A DNA stretch of 64,000 nt from NCBI GenBank assembly GCA_020049835.1, contig JAGVLK010000011.1:22865-86864 (forward strand), written 5' to 3'. The stretch is from Candidatus Babeliales bacterium. GTDB lineage: Bacteria > Babelota > Babeliae > Babelales > Vermiphilaceae. The position numbers were made by a program, and so were the translations under genes. The notes beneath the pieces were generated by a model. The model had not been told where the DNA came from. It worked only from the letters and a program-made list of their open reading frames with translations, and did not search any database. Of the stretch, positions 16,726-27,364 are shown piece after piece (position 1 is the stretch's first letter; each line of letters opens with the position of its first letter).

Positions 16726-17811
16726 ATGTTACGCTGCAAGTTTCTGATTATACTATTGCTTGCATTAGTAGAGAGTATTTATGGGGCAAGTTTAAATAAT
16801 CTTCCAACTTATCCTGATGACCCAGAAGAACGAACTGATGCGCGTCTGTTTCCGGTCTACAACTTTTCTTTTTATCCTACAAAGAGAAAAGTTGTGCCTA
16901 TGCACGTACCGTCACATATCCCTTCTTGTTCTACCGAGCCTGTAGTATCTGTGCCGAAAATACCTATGCAGAAAGGTCTTGCATTACTGTATATATGTTC
17001 TCGTATAGCTCATCATGAATATCTGGCAAAAAAATTAATTAAACGTTGCAATCAAGAGACGGTGGGTTCTATGCAAGATATGATAGTTACCATGTTGAAT
17101 AAGCTCAGAAAGCCTATTACTATCACCTTGCTTATGCCATCGTTTATGATTCACGGACGTTGTTACTCTGTAAAGGGTAAAACAAAATGTGAGATACAAC
17201 GGTTATCTACGCGTGAAATAGTAATATTTGGCAAAGGAGTTTGTAAAAGGAAAATAGCATATCAAAAATGGTTGGCATTATCTGCGCAACTTGGCAATGA
17301 TGGTGGTGATGTATATTTGGGAACAGCGGATATGATAAGTACTTCAGTGCAATTGACAGATATTCATATGACATTGCCCAATAATGTTACGCTTTGTTAT
17401 AAAGTTCCATCTCCTGGATATACTGGCATGTATAGTATGAAAACCGCACAGGCAACATTGATCGCTTCCACCTGTAAACCTGAAATAACTGCAGATTTAT
17501 TGCGTACGCAATTACATATATTTCATGAAAAATCACATACCAATCTATTTTTTTCATATGCGCTTGAAAAGTTAATAGTTGATAACTCTTTTTTAGATTC
17601 AGTTTTCTTGCAGCTATCGGTTAAAAACGAAGGATCTAAACCTATAGAATGTGATACATTTAGGGTATTTCGAGAAGATGGTTATATAAAAGGACGAAAT
17701 TGGAGCAATCCTGATGATGATGTAAAATATCCTATATTTTATAAAGATCCCTGCATAGAAGTAGAGTGTAGAGCTCGTTTAACACATCAAAAAGAACTAT
17801 CTATTCAGTAA
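16726..17811 (+). CDS. secreted protein of unknown function, 361 residues
   Basis: A signal peptide is visible (basic start, Leu-rich core 6-15, cleavage near YGA) and AAGGGA lies before the ATG. The mature protein is soluble, with about ten Cys residues spread along it, and mixed alpha/beta in feel. No catalytic motif or repeat is recognised. The many Cys residues fit folding in an oxidising compartment. It stands alone between terminator and next gene; its neighbours are also secreted orphans. Confidence 0.65.
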   Translation: MLRCKFLIILLLALVESIYGASLNNLPTYPDDPEERTDARLFPVYNFSFYPTKRKVVPMHVPSHIPSCSTEPVVSVPKIPMQKGLALLYICSRIAHHEYLAKKLIKRCNQETVGSMQDMIVTMLNKLRKPITITLLMPSFMIHGRCYSVKGKTKCEIQRLSTREIVIFGKGVCKRKIAYQKWLALSAQLGNDGGDVYLGTADMISTSVQLTDIHMTLPNNVTLCYKVPSPGYTGMYSMKTAQATLIASTCKPEITADLLRTQLHIFHEKSHTNLFFSYALEKLIVDNSFLDSVFLQLSVKNEGSKPIECDTFRVFREDGYIKGRNWSNPDDDVKYPIFYKDPCIEVECRARLTHQKELSIQ

Positions 17812-17920
17812 TGATACATATTAATTGTCGCTTTGTGTATTGTGTACTATCGCTTTTTTTGGTACATTACAGAGCACTATATTTTAAACACCAAGGTACA
17901 ATTTTGAAAGGATATGTACG

Positions 17921-18337
17921 ATGCAACACAAATTATTCATGTCATGTATGCTTTTTTTAGCGTGGGGTTTATGTAGTGGAGCTGCACAAACTACTCCACA
18001 TGTCGCTCGTACAGATAAATCCGGATCAACGTCAGTAATATGTTCTAGTTTGGCTCAAAGCTTGCACAAAAAAATCAATGAAGACGTGATGTTTAAATTA
18101 TCTTTTTTCACGTGGGTTGAAGAGAATTGCAAACGACAACGATGCGAAGATCAGCAAGTGTACCCTATATGCTTTGATGCAACTACCAAATTGATTCCAG
18201 TTTCACGTGTAAGTACGGTTCTTCCGTTGCCTCAAGCGGTATTATCAGTCAGGGTTGTACAGCCGCATGGTGAAGAAATCGTTAATATCGAACCACGAAA
18301 CTATACCTATTTTATCAGTCCAAGTTCGTCTAAGTAG
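17921..18337 (+). CDS. small secreted protein of unknown function
   Basis: This 138-residue protein has a signal peptide (hydrophobic 6-17, cleavage near SGA). The mature part has five Cys residues, including CKRQRC, and ends in a short Ser tail. AAAGGA lies before the ATG. No family is recognised. Its position just before the glycan island may be incidental. Confidence 0.6.
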   Translation: MQHKLFMSCMLFLAWGLCSGAAQTTPHVARTDKSGSTSVICSSLAQSLHKKINEDVMFKLSFFTWVEENCKRQRCEDQQVYPICFDATTKLIPVSRVSTVLPLPQAVLSVRVVQPHGEEIVNIEPRNYTYFISPSSSK

Positions 18338-18357
18338 GATAGCACTTCGGTTATCAC

Positions 18358-18385
18358 TTGCCAACTTTCTATGGTATGTTACGCT
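18358..18385 (+). promoter_or_regulatory. possible promoter of the glycan operon
   Basis: TTGCCA (18358-18363), a 16-bp spacer and TACGCT (18380-18385) lie 52 bp before the epimerase/dehydrogenase fusion. Both boxes are imperfect. Confidence 0.3.
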
Positions 18386-18437
18386 AACTTGCATTCAGGA
18401 TATCAACGTCGCTGATTAAAAAAAGGAAGCATTAGCC

Positions 18438-20969
18438 ATGGATTATCATCCGATAGTGCTTATTGTAGGAACGCGCCCAGAAGGCATCAAAATGGCTCCG
18501 GTATATTTTGCGCTCAAAAAAGCAGGATTGCCGGTTCTGTTAGTCAGTACTATGCAGCATGAGCAGTTACTGCAGGATGTCTTTGATCTGTTTAACATCA
18601 AACCGGATTATGATCTTGCCATTATGCGTCAAGGTCAGGATCTGTTTTATATAACGCAAGCGCTGTTACAAAAAACGAAAGAGCTTTTTCAGCAGATCAA
18701 ACCATCGTTGGTGCTAGTTCAAGGTGATACAACCTCAACGTTCGCCGCTTCGCTTAGCGCTTTTTATGCACATATTCCGGTCATGCATATTGAAGCAGGT
18801 TTGCGTACGGGTGATATGCAATCACCATTTCCTGAAGAATTTAATCGTCGCTGCATAAGTTTACTTGCGCAGCATCATTTTGCACCCACTGCAGGAGCTG
18901 CAGCTCACTTGATAGCTGAAGGTATTGCAGATCAAGCAATAAGTATTGTAGGTAATACGGTAGTTGATGCGTTGTATATGTTGAACGATGCGCTTGCACA
19001 AGGGCGCATACAACCATCCATACGTTTACAGGAGCGCATTACCCAAAGTATAGCTAATGCAAAACATATTATATTGCTGACCATGCATCGACGTGAATCT
19101 TTTGATGGCGGTATTGAGCGTGTTCTGCAAGCAGTTGCAACATTTTTGCGTGAGCATGATGACGTTGTATGTTTTTATCCGTATCATCCCAATCCCCATG
19201 TGGTACAGGCATTGCAATATGCACAGATGCAAGAATTAGCAAATTGCTATCTTCTTGAGCCACTCAGTTACGCTGATATGGTTTATCTTTTAAACAAGGT
19301 TGATTTGGTACTTACCGATTCAGGTGGTATTCAAGAAGAGGCTATAAGTTTAGGCAAACGTGTACTTATATTACGCGAAAAAACGGAACGTACCGAAGCC
19401 ATTGCTGCAGGCATGGCGCATCTGGTGGGTACCGATTATGCTATGATTATGGCCTATATGGAACAGTTGTATGCAACGCCATTGTTAACCGGAACCACAA
19501 CATTTTATGGGGATGGAAAAGCGGCTGAAAAAATAGTACAACATATAGTGGATACTCATGTTCTTAAAAAAAGATATCAAGAGGTGTCACAACTTGCGCA
19601 TGAGCAGCATGCATCAACTCTGCAGACACCATTAATACAAACAAAAAGGAACACAATGCATGTAGTAATGCTCGGATTAGGATATATTGGATTGCCAACC
19701 GCACTTGTAATGGCAGACCACGGATATACGGTGACCGGAGTAGATATTGACGCGGCTCGCGTTGCAGCAATTAACGCCGGTGATGCAGTTATTCAAGAAC
19801 CGGAAATATATGAGCGCTTACAAGTCGCACTCCAAAAAGATAATTTTAAAGCAGTTATCCAAATATGCACGGCAGATTATTACATCATTGCGGTGCCGAC
19901 ACCGTTTAAAGAAGAAAAAAAAGCTGATTTGCAGTATGTATATGCTGCAGCGGATATGATTGCAACGGTACTCAAAGCCGGTGATACAATATTACTTGAA
20001 TCTACGGTGCCGGTTGGCGCAACTGATGCAGTTGCGGTGTATCTTGCACAAAGAACCGGCTTTAAAGTTGGTCATGATATATTTATTGCCCATTGCCCTG
20101 AGCGTGTATTGCCGGGAAATATATTTCATGAATTACTGCAAAATGACCGTATTATTGGTGGCGTTACGCCTATATGTGCTCAAAAAGCGCGCGAAGTATA
20201 TGCACAGTTTGTTAAAGGCGCATTGCATCTTGCTGATGCAAAAAGTGCAGAATTAGTTAAGCTTATTGAAAATAGTTCACGCGATGTGCAGATTGCATTC
20301 GCACATCAGGTTGCTTCCATGGCATATAGTCTCGGATTGGATCCGTATCAGATTATCGATCTTGCAAATAGGCATCCACGAGTTAATATTTTGCAACCTT
20401 CCGCGGGAGTTGGTGGCCATTGCATTGCCGTTGACCCATGGTTTTTAATTGAAACTATGCAGCCTCAAACTGCTTTATTGCAGGCAGCACGGCATATAAA
20501 TGATGCACGTCCGCTTGAAATCATTGCCTATATTCAACGAGAGATACTGGCCTTTACACGCAGCACACAACGCGTTCCTAATGTACTGTTGATGGGATTA
20601 ACGTATAAACCGGATGTGGATGATCTACGTGAATCACCGGCATTGCATATTGCACATATGCTCAAAAATGAGCCATCGTGCCGGCTGCTTGTGTGTGAAC
20701 CGCATGTAAAACAGACATATCTTAAAGGTGAATTAAGCAATCGTGTTGTGAATATAACCCAAGGTGTAGAACAAGCTGATATTATAGTATTTTTAGTAGC
20801 ACATACGCGGTTTAAAGCAATAGATCGTACTATATTAGCAACCAAAAAAGTTCTTGATTTTTGTGGCAGTATGCATCAAAAAGGTTCTGCAGATGAGCTG
20901 CATTGGCCAAAAGTATCTGCAGCATATATGCCACACATAACATCACCATTGTTACAGGAGAGTGCATGA
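18438..20969 (+). CDS. fused UDP-GlcNAc 2-epimerase / UDP-ManNAc dehydrogenase
   Basis: One 843-residue frame carries two successive enzymes of UDP-ManNAcA synthesis. Residues about 1-380 are a WecB-type non-hydrolysing epimerase (IVGTRPEGIKMAP, LVQGDTTST, MHIEAGLRTG, LTDSGGIQEEA). Residues 407-843 are a WecC-type UDP-sugar 6-dehydrogenase with a Rossmann start (MLGLGYIGLPTA) and the active-site Cys in GVGGHCIAVDPW. The linker is about 25 residues. The dehydrogenase begins at an in-frame ATG (19656) with its own ribosome site, so a separate WecC could also be made. No signal peptide, so it is cytosolic. The stop overlaps the next start (ATGA). The reactions are standard; the fused arrangement is unusual. 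Confidence 0.93.
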   Translation: MDYHPIVLIVGTRPEGIKMAPVYFALKKAGLPVLLVSTMQHEQLLQDVFDLFNIKPDYDLAIMRQGQDLFYITQALLQKTKELFQQIKPSLVLVQGDTTSTFAASLSAFYAHIPVMHIEAGLRTGDMQSPFPEEFNRRCISLLAQHHFAPTAGAAAHLIAEGIADQAISIVGNTVVDALYMLNDALAQGRIQPSIRLQERITQSIANAKHIILLTMHRRESFDGGIERVLQAVATFLREHDDVVCFYPYHPNPHVVQALQYAQMQELANCYLLEPLSYADMVYLLNKVDLVLTDSGGIQEEAISLGKRVLILREKTERTEAIAAGMAHLVGTDYAMIMAYMEQLYATPLLTGTTTFYGDGKAAEKIVQHIVDTHVLKKRYQEVSQLAHEQHASTLQTPLIQTKRNTMHVVMLGLGYIGLPTALVMADHGYTVTGVDIDAARVAAINAGDAVIQEPEIYERLQVALQKDNFKAVIQICTADYYIIAVPTPFKEEKKADLQYVYAAADMIATVLKAGDTILLESTVPVGATDAVAVYLAQRTGFKVGHDIFIAHCPERVLPGNIFHELLQNDRIIGGVTPICAQKAREVYAQFVKGALHLADAKSAELVKLIENSSRDVQIAFAHQVASMAYSLGLDPYQIIDLANRHPRVNILQPSAGVGGHCIAVDPWFLIETMQPQTALLQAARHINDARPLEIIAYIQREILAFTRSTQRVPNVLLMGLTYKPDVDDLRESPALHIAHMLKNEPSCRLLVCEPHVKQTYLKGELSNRVVNITQGVEQADIIVFLVAHTRFKAIDRTILATKKVLDFCGSMHQKGSADELHWPKVSAAYMPHITSPLLQESA
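19643..19658 (+). promoter_or_regulatory. internal ribosome binding site at the WecB-WecC junction
   Basis: AAAAAGGA (19643-19650) lies five bases before an in-frame ATG (19656-19658), exactly where a free-standing WecC would begin (codon 407). It is either a relic of two separate genes or an active internal start. Confidence 0.6.
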
Positions 20970-23125
20970 GGCAGGTATTTTTAGAAAAAGGAGCGATGGT
21001 AATTAATGAAGTGTGTCAGCCGGCAATGGATGAGCATGCGGTGCTTGTAGCAGTGCATTATTCATGTATCTGTTCAGAAGCGGAAGCATCGCTTATTAAA
21101 CAGGCAGGATCACTTGAGTTATTTTCCAATATGTCCTATAAGATTAAGCGCGTCGTGGAATCGTTTAGCGCGCATGGTATTGATGGCGCAAAATCACTCA
21201 TTAAAAGTAAACTTAAAGGTCGCATTCAGGCATTGGGTTATTCCTGCTCGGGACGTGTTATTGCTGTGGGCAAAAAAGTTACGCGATTTCGCGTGGGTGA
21301 TTACGTTGCATGTGCCGGTTCAGGATATGCATATCATGCAGATCTTGTTTGTGTGCCGGAGCATTTTGTTGTGCCCGTTGATGCAGCAATACTTAAAGAA
21401 GCAAGTGTAACAACCTTAGGTGCAATGGCCTTGCATGCAATTCGCAAAGCATCATTACAATTAGGTGAGGTGGTTGCTGTGGTGGGGTTAAATCTTATTG
21501 GGCAACTTATTGTGCAGCTGGCAAAAAATTCCGGATGTAAAGTTATTGCAATAGATCAATCTGAAGAGCGTCGTGCATTGGCAAAAAAAATAGGTGCTGA
21601 TGAAGCACTTACACTTGATGCCGATCTGGCTGCAAACGTTGGCTACATGTCTGCGCATAATGGTATTGATGCAGCTATTGTGACATCAGGTTCATCGATG
21701 GAGATGCGTGAGCTTTTTGGTATTATGCGGCATAAAGGTGCTGTGGTTATTACTGAAGATATCACGGTGGAAATTGATGCAGAAATAGCGTGTAAAGAGC
21801 TTGATATTCATGTTATTACTTCAGCGCATGCAGCAGCATTTGATGCGCACATGGAGCAATCAGGACAAGAACTGTGTGCACATCAACGTTGGAATGAACA
21901 GCGCAATATGCAGGCATTCGTGCAACTGCTTGAGCAAAAAAAATTAAACATTCATGCACTTATTGGACTTGAAGTTGCCGTCAATGAAATTGAAACGGTA
22001 TATGAAGGCATTAAGCAGCAAAGCTTTTTGGGTGCATTGCTTACGTATGATATGCCGGAGTACCAAGTGCAACAGCTACAAGAGCAGCCGGCGGAAGCGG
22101 TGGCAACGGGAATACGTTGTACCTTTATGCCGGCACGCAAAGATGAATTGCGCGTAGGTATTGTTGGGGTTGGTGATTTTGCAAAAGTTACGCTGATGCC
22201 TTTGCTTTCCCGCATTAAAGATATCAAGATTCAAGCAATTGCAGATGCGGATATTACGGTGTCAATGCAGGCTAAAAAAATCTATGATGCACAGATTGCA
22301 TGTGCTGATTACAAAGAGCTTTTGCAAGATGATGCTGTTGATGTTTTGGTGATTGCATCACCGCATCGCTATCATTGCATGCAAGCGCTGGATGCATTGA
22401 GTATGTCAAAAGCGGTATTTTTAGAAAAACCGATGGTGACTGATAGTAAGCAGCTGCAGGCTTGTGCCGATTTTTTCAAATTGTATCCCAATGCACCGTT
22501 TGTGGTAGATTACAACCGTTCATTTGCGCCGGCAATCAAAAAAATAAAGCAGGCGCTGCAGGGTCGTAATACACCGGTTATGATGCATTATCGCATGCAG
22601 GTGCAATCATTGGCAAAAGATCATTGGATGCAAACTGAAATTGGTGCCGGACGCATTATTGGTGATGCATGCCATATTATTGATCTCTTTTGTTATCTTA
22701 TTGATTCTGATGTATTTGCCGTTTCGGTAGAAGCGATGCATAGCATGGATGAGCATATTTTCCCAACCGATAACTTTGTAGTGCATTTGAGTTTTAAAGA
22801 TGGTTCGATATGTTCATTGCTTTATACGGCAATAGGACATGGTAAGATGAATAAAGAACGCATGGAGCTTTTCTTTGATGGTAAAGCTATTGTGCTTGAT
22901 GATTATACAACTCTTGAAGGATTTGGGTTTTCAAGCAGTTTTGACCAAACTTATTCGGTTTCAGACAAAGGGCATACAGCGTTACTTGAGCAGTTTTTTG
23001 CCAATTTGCGCAAGCCCGTGTTTGAATCGCCCATACCACTTGAACGTTTGTTGCGTGTAGCTCGTATAACTTTAATTATTGATGCCCTTGCATGTAAAGG
23101 GGGAGGAACACAAGATGTTGAATAA
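20966..23125 (+). CDS. two-domain sugar oxidoreductase (MDR-like plus Gfo/Idh/MocA)
   Basis: The start is at 20966, overlapping the previous stop as ATGA, with CAGGAG upstream. This 719-residue protein joins a medium-chain dehydrogenase-like domain (about 1-370; GKKVTRFRVGDYVACAG, VVAVVGLNLIGQL) to a Gfo/Idh/MocA oxidoreductase (about 390-719; VGIVGVGDFAK and the EKP motif near 487). This bi-domain type occurs in polysaccharide gene clusters, often next to uronic-acid sugar genes, and acts on nucleotide sugars. The exact substrate is not known. The link to UDP-ManNAcA is inferred from translational coupling to the fused epimerase/dehydrogenase. No signal peptide. Confidence 0.85.
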   Translation: MRQVFLEKGAMVINEVCQPAMDEHAVLVAVHYSCICSEAEASLIKQAGSLELFSNMSYKIKRVVESFSAHGIDGAKSLIKSKLKGRIQALGYSCSGRVIAVGKKVTRFRVGDYVACAGSGYAYHADLVCVPEHFVVPVDAAILKEASVTTLGAMALHAIRKASLQLGEVVAVVGLNLIGQLIVQLAKNSGCKVIAIDQSEERRALAKKIGADEALTLDADLAANVGYMSAHNGIDAAIVTSGSSMEMRELFGIMRHKGAVVITEDITVEIDAEIACKELDIHVITSAHAAAFDAHMEQSGQELCAHQRWNEQRNMQAFVQLLEQKKLNIHALIGLEVAVNEIETVYEGIKQQSFLGALLTYDMPEYQVQQLQEQPAEAVATGIRCTFMPARKDELRVGIVGVGDFAKVTLMPLLSRIKDIKIQAIADADITVSMQAKKIYDAQIACADYKELLQDDAVDVLVIASPHRYHCMQALDALSMSKAVFLEKPMVTDSKQLQACADFFKLYPNAPFVVDYNRSFAPAIKKIKQALQGRNTPVMMHYRMQVQSLAKDHWMQTEIGAGRIIGDACHIIDLFCYLIDSDVFAVSVEAMHSMDEHIFPTDNFVVHLSFKDGSICSLLYTAIGHGKMNKERMELFFDGKAIVLDDYTTLEGFGFSSSFDQTYSVSDKGHTALLEQFFANLRKPVFESPIPLERLLRVARITLIIDALACKGGGTQDVE

Positions 23126-24221
23126 AGTAATGATAAGTCTATGTATTGCAAGCTCAATCTTTGGTGTGCAAGAAGATTGCCAGAAGCATTTGTATCCGAT
23201 TCTTATGGCCGGTGGTGATGGGCATCGTATGTGGCCATTGAGCCGTCAATTGCGCCCAAAGCAGTTATTAACATTGGGTACCGATCAAACATTGGTAGAG
23301 CAGACGCTGGAGCGTGCATTAATGATTGCACCAAAGAGTAATATTTGGGTTGGTACAACGGCGCAGCATGCCCATGCATTGCAACAGAATATTGGCACAC
23401 GTGTAGGTAGATTTGTGATTGAGCCGGGCTTGCGTAATACTGCACCGGCTATTTTATTAGATTGTCTAGAGTTGCAAGATCAGGACCCGCAAGCGTTGGC
23501 GATTTTCTTTCCAGCTGATGCATTTATCCCCAAACGTGATAATAAAAAGTTCGCCAGTTTTATCCAAGATGCAGTAGCGTATGCATTGCAGCATGATCAA
23601 ATAGTGTTGCTTGGCGTAGAGCCGACGTTTCCGGCAACAGGATATGGCTATATTGAATATGATAAACAGACTGCACGCAGAGCAACGCCGCCCTATCCGG
23701 TTACACGCTTTCGTGAAAAGCCTTCGTATGAAGTTGCGCAGCAGTTTCTAGACGATGGCAATAAGCTTTGGAATGTAAGTATATTTTGTGCACAAGTGAG
23801 TACTTTTATTCGGGAATATGCAGCAGCTGCACCACATATTTATGAGGCAGTCTGTGCTTATCGACGCGGCGAAATTTCCTATGATGCCATACCTTCAGAT
23901 TCAATTGATTATGCCGTTATAGAGCGGAGCAATCATATTGCAGTATTGCCGGTAGATTTTTCCTGGTGTGATGTAGGTAACATTGAAGTGTATTTAACGT
24001 TAAAGCAAAATTATAACACACTGGACGCTAATTATATCGGTATTGCATCACAAAATAATCTTATTGATGTACCGGGTAAATTAGTGGCACTTGTAGGTGT
24101 CGATAACCTTTGTGTTGTGGAAGTTGATGATGCACTGTTGATTGTTAATCGTTCTGCTACTGAAGATGTGCGTGGTATTGTTAAATTGCTTAAACAACGC
24201 AATAGTACGCAGCATTTATAA
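23115..24221 (+). CDS. manC: mannose-1-phosphate guanylyltransferase with signal peptide
   Basis: This enzyme makes GDP-mannose from GTP and mannose-1-phosphate. The nucleotidyltransferase signature is MAGGDGHRMWPLSR plus RPKQ, with IEPGLRNTAPA, FFPADAFI and FREKP further on. The 368-residue form lacks the fused isomerase domain of long ManC proteins. Before the signature it carries about 20 extra residues that read as a Sec signal peptide. GGGAGG upstream and the 11-bp overlap with the preceding gene fix the start at 23115; there is no better internal ATG. A signal peptide on this enzyme is unexpected, since family members are cytosolic. Export is a prediction. Confidence 0.9.
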   Translation: MLNKVMISLCIASSIFGVQEDCQKHLYPILMAGGDGHRMWPLSRQLRPKQLLTLGTDQTLVEQTLERALMIAPKSNIWVGTTAQHAHALQQNIGTRVGRFVIEPGLRNTAPAILLDCLELQDQDPQALAIFFPADAFIPKRDNKKFASFIQDAVAYALQHDQIVLLGVEPTFPATGYGYIEYDKQTARRATPPYPVTRFREKPSYEVAQQFLDDGNKLWNVSIFCAQVSTFIREYAAAAPHIYEAVCAYRRGEISYDAIPSDSIDYAVIERSNHIAVLPVDFSWCDVGNIEVYLTLKQNYNTLDANYIGIASQNNLIDVPGKLVALVGVDNLCVVEVDDALLIVNRSATEDVRGIVKLLKQRNSTQHL

Positions 24222-24348
24222 AAATGCACATATGATTAGATGGCGGTTGTGGTGTTTATGTTGCGGTATGATTCTGCTTTACATTTAAAGGCATATTTTT
24301 TAAGCTACAACGCATAGTACAAACGCTTTTATACAAGGCAATAAACCT

Positions 24349-25365
24349 ATGCACATACAAAAAAGGTTGTGGTTAGTAATAAGTATCTCTTTTATGGCAT
24401 CAGCAGCGGCCGCACAATCTATGGCGCGGACAGCAAAAATATTTGTTGCCGGACATCGTGGATTGGTTGGTTCAGCACTCATACGTGCGTTGCGCACCGC
24501 AGGATTTACTAATATCATTACACGCTCGCATCATGAGCTTGATCTGCGCGATCAACAGGCAGTATTTAATTTCTTTGCTGCACAGCGGCCCGATTATGTA
24601 TTTTTAGCTGCGGCAAAAGTTGGTGGTATTTTAGCTAATCGTGATCATCCTGCCGAATTTATATATGATAATCTTATGATTGAAGCAAATGTGATACAGG
24701 CGGCGTACCGTTTTGGGGTTAAAAAGTTGCTCTTCTTGGGCTCCTCGTGTATTTATCCGCGGATGGCACCGCAGCCCATTTGTGAAGAATATCTGCTAAC
24801 AGGCGAACTCGAAACTACTAATTATGCCTACGCGATTGCAAAAATTGCCGGTATTAAAATGTGCCAAGCGTATAATGAGCAGTATGGCACCAAGTTTATT
24901 TCGGTTATGCCAACTAATTTATACGGTCCATATGATAATTTTGATGAACAATCATCGCATGTGTTGCCGGCATTATTGCGCAAATTTCATCTGGCTAAAG
25001 TACAAAATGCTCCTGAGGTTGTACTCTGGGGCACCGGAACACCGTATCGTGAATTTTTACATGTGGATGATCTTGCCCAGGCATGTCTGTTTTTAATGGA
25101 GAGCTATGATGGTGCTGAAATTATAAATATTGGTACCGGTACGGATGTGCAGATCCGTGAACTTGCTGAATTAATTAAAGAGCTGGTGGGTTATACCGGA
25201 GAAATTGTATGGGACACGAGCAAACCGGATGGTACGCCACGTAAGCTGCTTAATGTAGAGCGTTTACGTGCACTTGGATGGACTGCACAAATACCATTAC
25301 AAGAAGGAATATCTACTACCTATGCATGGTGCAATGAGCAACGTGTTTTTGAAAGGATGAACTAA
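24349..25365 (+). CDS. fcl: GDP-L-fucose synthase with signal peptide
   Basis: This short-chain dehydrogenase turns GDP-4-keto-6-deoxymannose into GDP-L-fucose by epimerisation and reduction. The nucleotide loop GHRGLVGS is at 35-42, SSCIYP gives the catalytic Ser region, and YAIAK the Tyr-Lys pair; LYGPYDNF and [10 protein letters not shown](L)H are further family marks. A classical signal peptide (Lys5-Arg6, hydrophobic core, AAAA-Q near 19-23) precedes the enzyme. An internal ATG at 24421 would give the usual cytosolic length but has no ribosome site; the ATG at 24349 has AAGG ten bases upstream. Both forms may be made. Confidence 0.92.
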   Translation: MHIQKRLWLVISISFMASAAAAQSMARTAKIFVAGHRGLVGSALIRALRTAGFTNIITRSHHELDLRDQQAVFNFFAAQRPDYVFLAAAKVGGILANRDHPAEFIYDNLMIEANVIQAAYRFGVKKLLFLGSSCIYPRMAPQPICEEYLLTGELETTNYAYAIAKIAGIKMCQAYNEQYGTKFISVMPTNLYGPYDNFDEQSSHVLPALLRKFHLAKVQNAPEVVLWGTGTPYREFLHVDDLAQACLFLMESYDGAEIINIGTGTDVQIRELAELIKELVGYTGEIVWDTSKPDGTPRKLLNVERLRALGWTAQIPLQEGISTTYAWCNEQRVFERMN

Positions 25366-26483
25366 TGAAGAGATTACCTTTATTTTTAAGTATGTTACTT
25401 ATTTCAAGCAACGTGCTGACAGCAAAAGTTGCGCTTATTTTTGGTATAACCGGTCAAGATGGTTCATATTTGGCTGAGCTGTTGCTTGATATGGGTTATG
25501 AAGTACATGGCGTAAAGCGTCGTTCTTCAAGTTTTAATACGATGCGTATTGATCATTTACATCATGATGAACATGAAAGACGTGATCACAATTTTTATTT
25601 ACATTATGGGGATGTTACGGATGCATGCAGCGTTATAAACTTGTTGCAAAAAATAAAACCTGATGAAATTTATAATTTATCAGCACAAAGCCATGTAAAA
25701 GTTTCGTTTGATATGCCGGCATATACGGCTTCAGTTGATGCATTTGGAACGCTTCATATCCTTGAGGCTATACGGACCTTGGGCATGGAAGAGACGACAC
25801 GTTTTTATCAAGCATCAACCAGCGAACTGTATGGCAAAGTGCAGGAGATTCCGCAAACGGAAAAGACGCCGTTTTATCCACGTTCGCCCTATGGTGTAGC
25901 AAAACTCTATGCATTTTGGATCGTTAAAAATTATCGTGAAGCATATGGCATACATGCTTGCAATGGTATTCTCTTTAATCACGAATCACCACGACGTGGG
26001 GAAACGTTTGTAACGCGCAAAATTACTCGCGCCATTGCACGCATAAAATATGGCATGCAAGAAACATTGTATTTAGGAAATCTTGATTCTAAACGAGATT
26101 GGGGCCATGCTCGAGACTATGTGTATGCAATGTGGTTAATGTTACAGCAACCGCAAGGGGATGATTTTGTCATCGCAACAGGACAGATGCATACCGTGCG
26201 TGAGTTTGTAGAGGCAGCATGTGCTTGCTGTGGTATTGATATTGTTTGGCAAGGCAGTGGCGTTGATGAATGTGGTGTCGATAAAAAAACCGGTAAAATA
26301 ATTGTACGTGTTGATGAACGTTATTTTAGACCGACGGAAGTTGATCTACTTATTGGTGATGCTACTAAAGCACAACAACTGTTACATTGGGAACCAAAAG
26401 TGGCATTCGATGAACTGGTTAATGAAATGATGCAGCATGAAATACAGATTATGAAGCAATGCGCTATTGTAATGAATTGGTAA
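25365..26483 (+). CDS. gmd: GDP-mannose 4,6-dehydratase with signal peptide
   Basis: This enzyme makes the GDP-4-keto-6-deoxymannose used by the gene before it. Signatures are [26 protein letters not shown], YRxSTSELYG-like ([15 protein letters not shown]), [10 protein letters not shown] with catalytic Tyr/Lys, and [14 protein letters not shown]. Residues 1-20 read as a Sec signal peptide ending near LTA-K, directly fused to the first beta strand of the Rossmann fold. No internal start codon could give a leaderless version, which makes this the strongest case for a genuine exported sugar-nucleotide enzyme. It starts on the last base of fcl's stop (TAATG). Confidence 0.94.
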   Translation: MKRLPLFLSMLLISSNVLTAKVALIFGITGQDGSYLAELLLDMGYEVHGVKRRSSSFNTMRIDHLHHDEHERRDHNFYLHYGDVTDACSVINLLQKIKPDEIYNLSAQSHVKVSFDMPAYTASVDAFGTLHILEAIRTLGMEETTRFYQASTSELYGKVQEIPQTEKTPFYPRSPYGVAKLYAFWIVKNYREAYGIHACNGILFNHESPRRGETFVTRKITRAIARIKYGMQETLYLGNLDSKRDWGHARDYVYAMWLMLQQPQGDDFVIATGQMHTVREFVEAACACCGIDIVWQGSGVDECGVDKKTGKIIVRVDERYFRPTEVDLLIGDATKAQQLLHWEPKVAFDELVNEMMQHEIQIMKQCAIVMNW

Positions 26484-26507
26484 TAGAGTTAATCGAGGAG
26501 AGAGATA

Positions 26508-27305
26508 ATGAAGCGATTTCTTATGTTGCTGTTTCTGTTGCAAACAGCATGCGCACAGATTGCGCAAAAATCTATGGTGATTATTATACCTTCTTATAAT
26601 AATATTGCATGGTATGAGGGGAACTTAAACTCGGCATGTTTTCAGGAATATGATAACTATCGCATTATCTATATTGATGATGCATCTACCGATGGTACCG
26701 GTGATGCGGTGCAAGCATATATTGAGCAGCATCAACTTGCTGATCGGGTCACCTTTATACGCAATACAACAAATAAAGGTGCACTGGCAAATATATATTA
26801 TGCAGTATTGAGCTGTAATAATACAGACATTATTGTGCTTTTAGACGGTGATGATCGGTTAATGCATAATCGTGTATTGCAGATCGTAAACGAAGCTTAC
26901 GCCGATGAAGTATGGTTAACCTATGGTCAGTTTCAAGGTGATCCCGATGGGGTTATGGGCTGCTGCGCACCCATGCCCGCTCATGTTATTGCAAGCAATA
27001 GCTTTAGGCGCCATGCATGGGTTACATCACATCTACGTACATTTTATGCCAAACTATTTAAAAATATTAAAGCTGAAGATATGATCGCAGATAATGAGTT
27101 TATGCGTGTTGCATGGGATTTGGCCTTTATGATTCCTATGTTGGAAATGGCGGGCGAGCGCATACGTTTTATACCTGATGTGCTTTACTTATATAACAAA
27201 AGAAATCCCATTAGCGATTTTAGGATAAATTTAGTAAAACAGGAACAATATGAGCGCATGATTCGCAGCAAGCCGATGTATACACGTATCGATCATCTGT
27301 TTTGA
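26508..27305 (+). CDS. GT2-family glycosyltransferase with signal peptide, copy A
   Basis: This 265-residue GT-A fold enzyme has MVIIIPSYNN, YIDDASTDGTGD and the metal site LLDGDD (about 108-113). A signal peptide (about 1-17, cleavage near CAQ) precedes the fold. GGAGAG lies before the ATG. The C-terminal half shares WLTYGQF, SHLRTFYAKLFK and the final LF ending with the genes at 41826 and 42654, so the three form one family. Sugar donor and acceptor are unknown. It follows gmd by 24 bp, so it is probably co-transcribed with the GDP-fucose genes. Confidence 0.85.
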   Translation: MKRFLMLLFLLQTACAQIAQKSMVIIIPSYNNIAWYEGNLNSACFQEYDNYRIIYIDDASTDGTGDAVQAYIEQHQLADRVTFIRNTTNKGALANIYYAVLSCNNTDIIVLLDGDDRLMHNRVLQIVNEAYADEVWLTYGQFQGDPDGVMGCCAPMPAHVIASNSFRRHAWVTSHLRTFYAKLFKNIKAEDMIADNEFMRVAWDLAFMIPMLEMAGERIRFIPDVLYLYNKRNPISDFRINLVKQEQYERMIRSKPMYTRIDHLF

Positions 27306-27364
27306 GTGGCATAATAATAGATGAAACATATGATAAAGAAACTGAAAATTGGAACGATTAATGT

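Noticed and set aside
24421..24450. Internal ATG as the only true start of GDP-fucose synthase
   Set aside because: It would remove the signal peptide but has no ribosome site; kept as an alternative product only.
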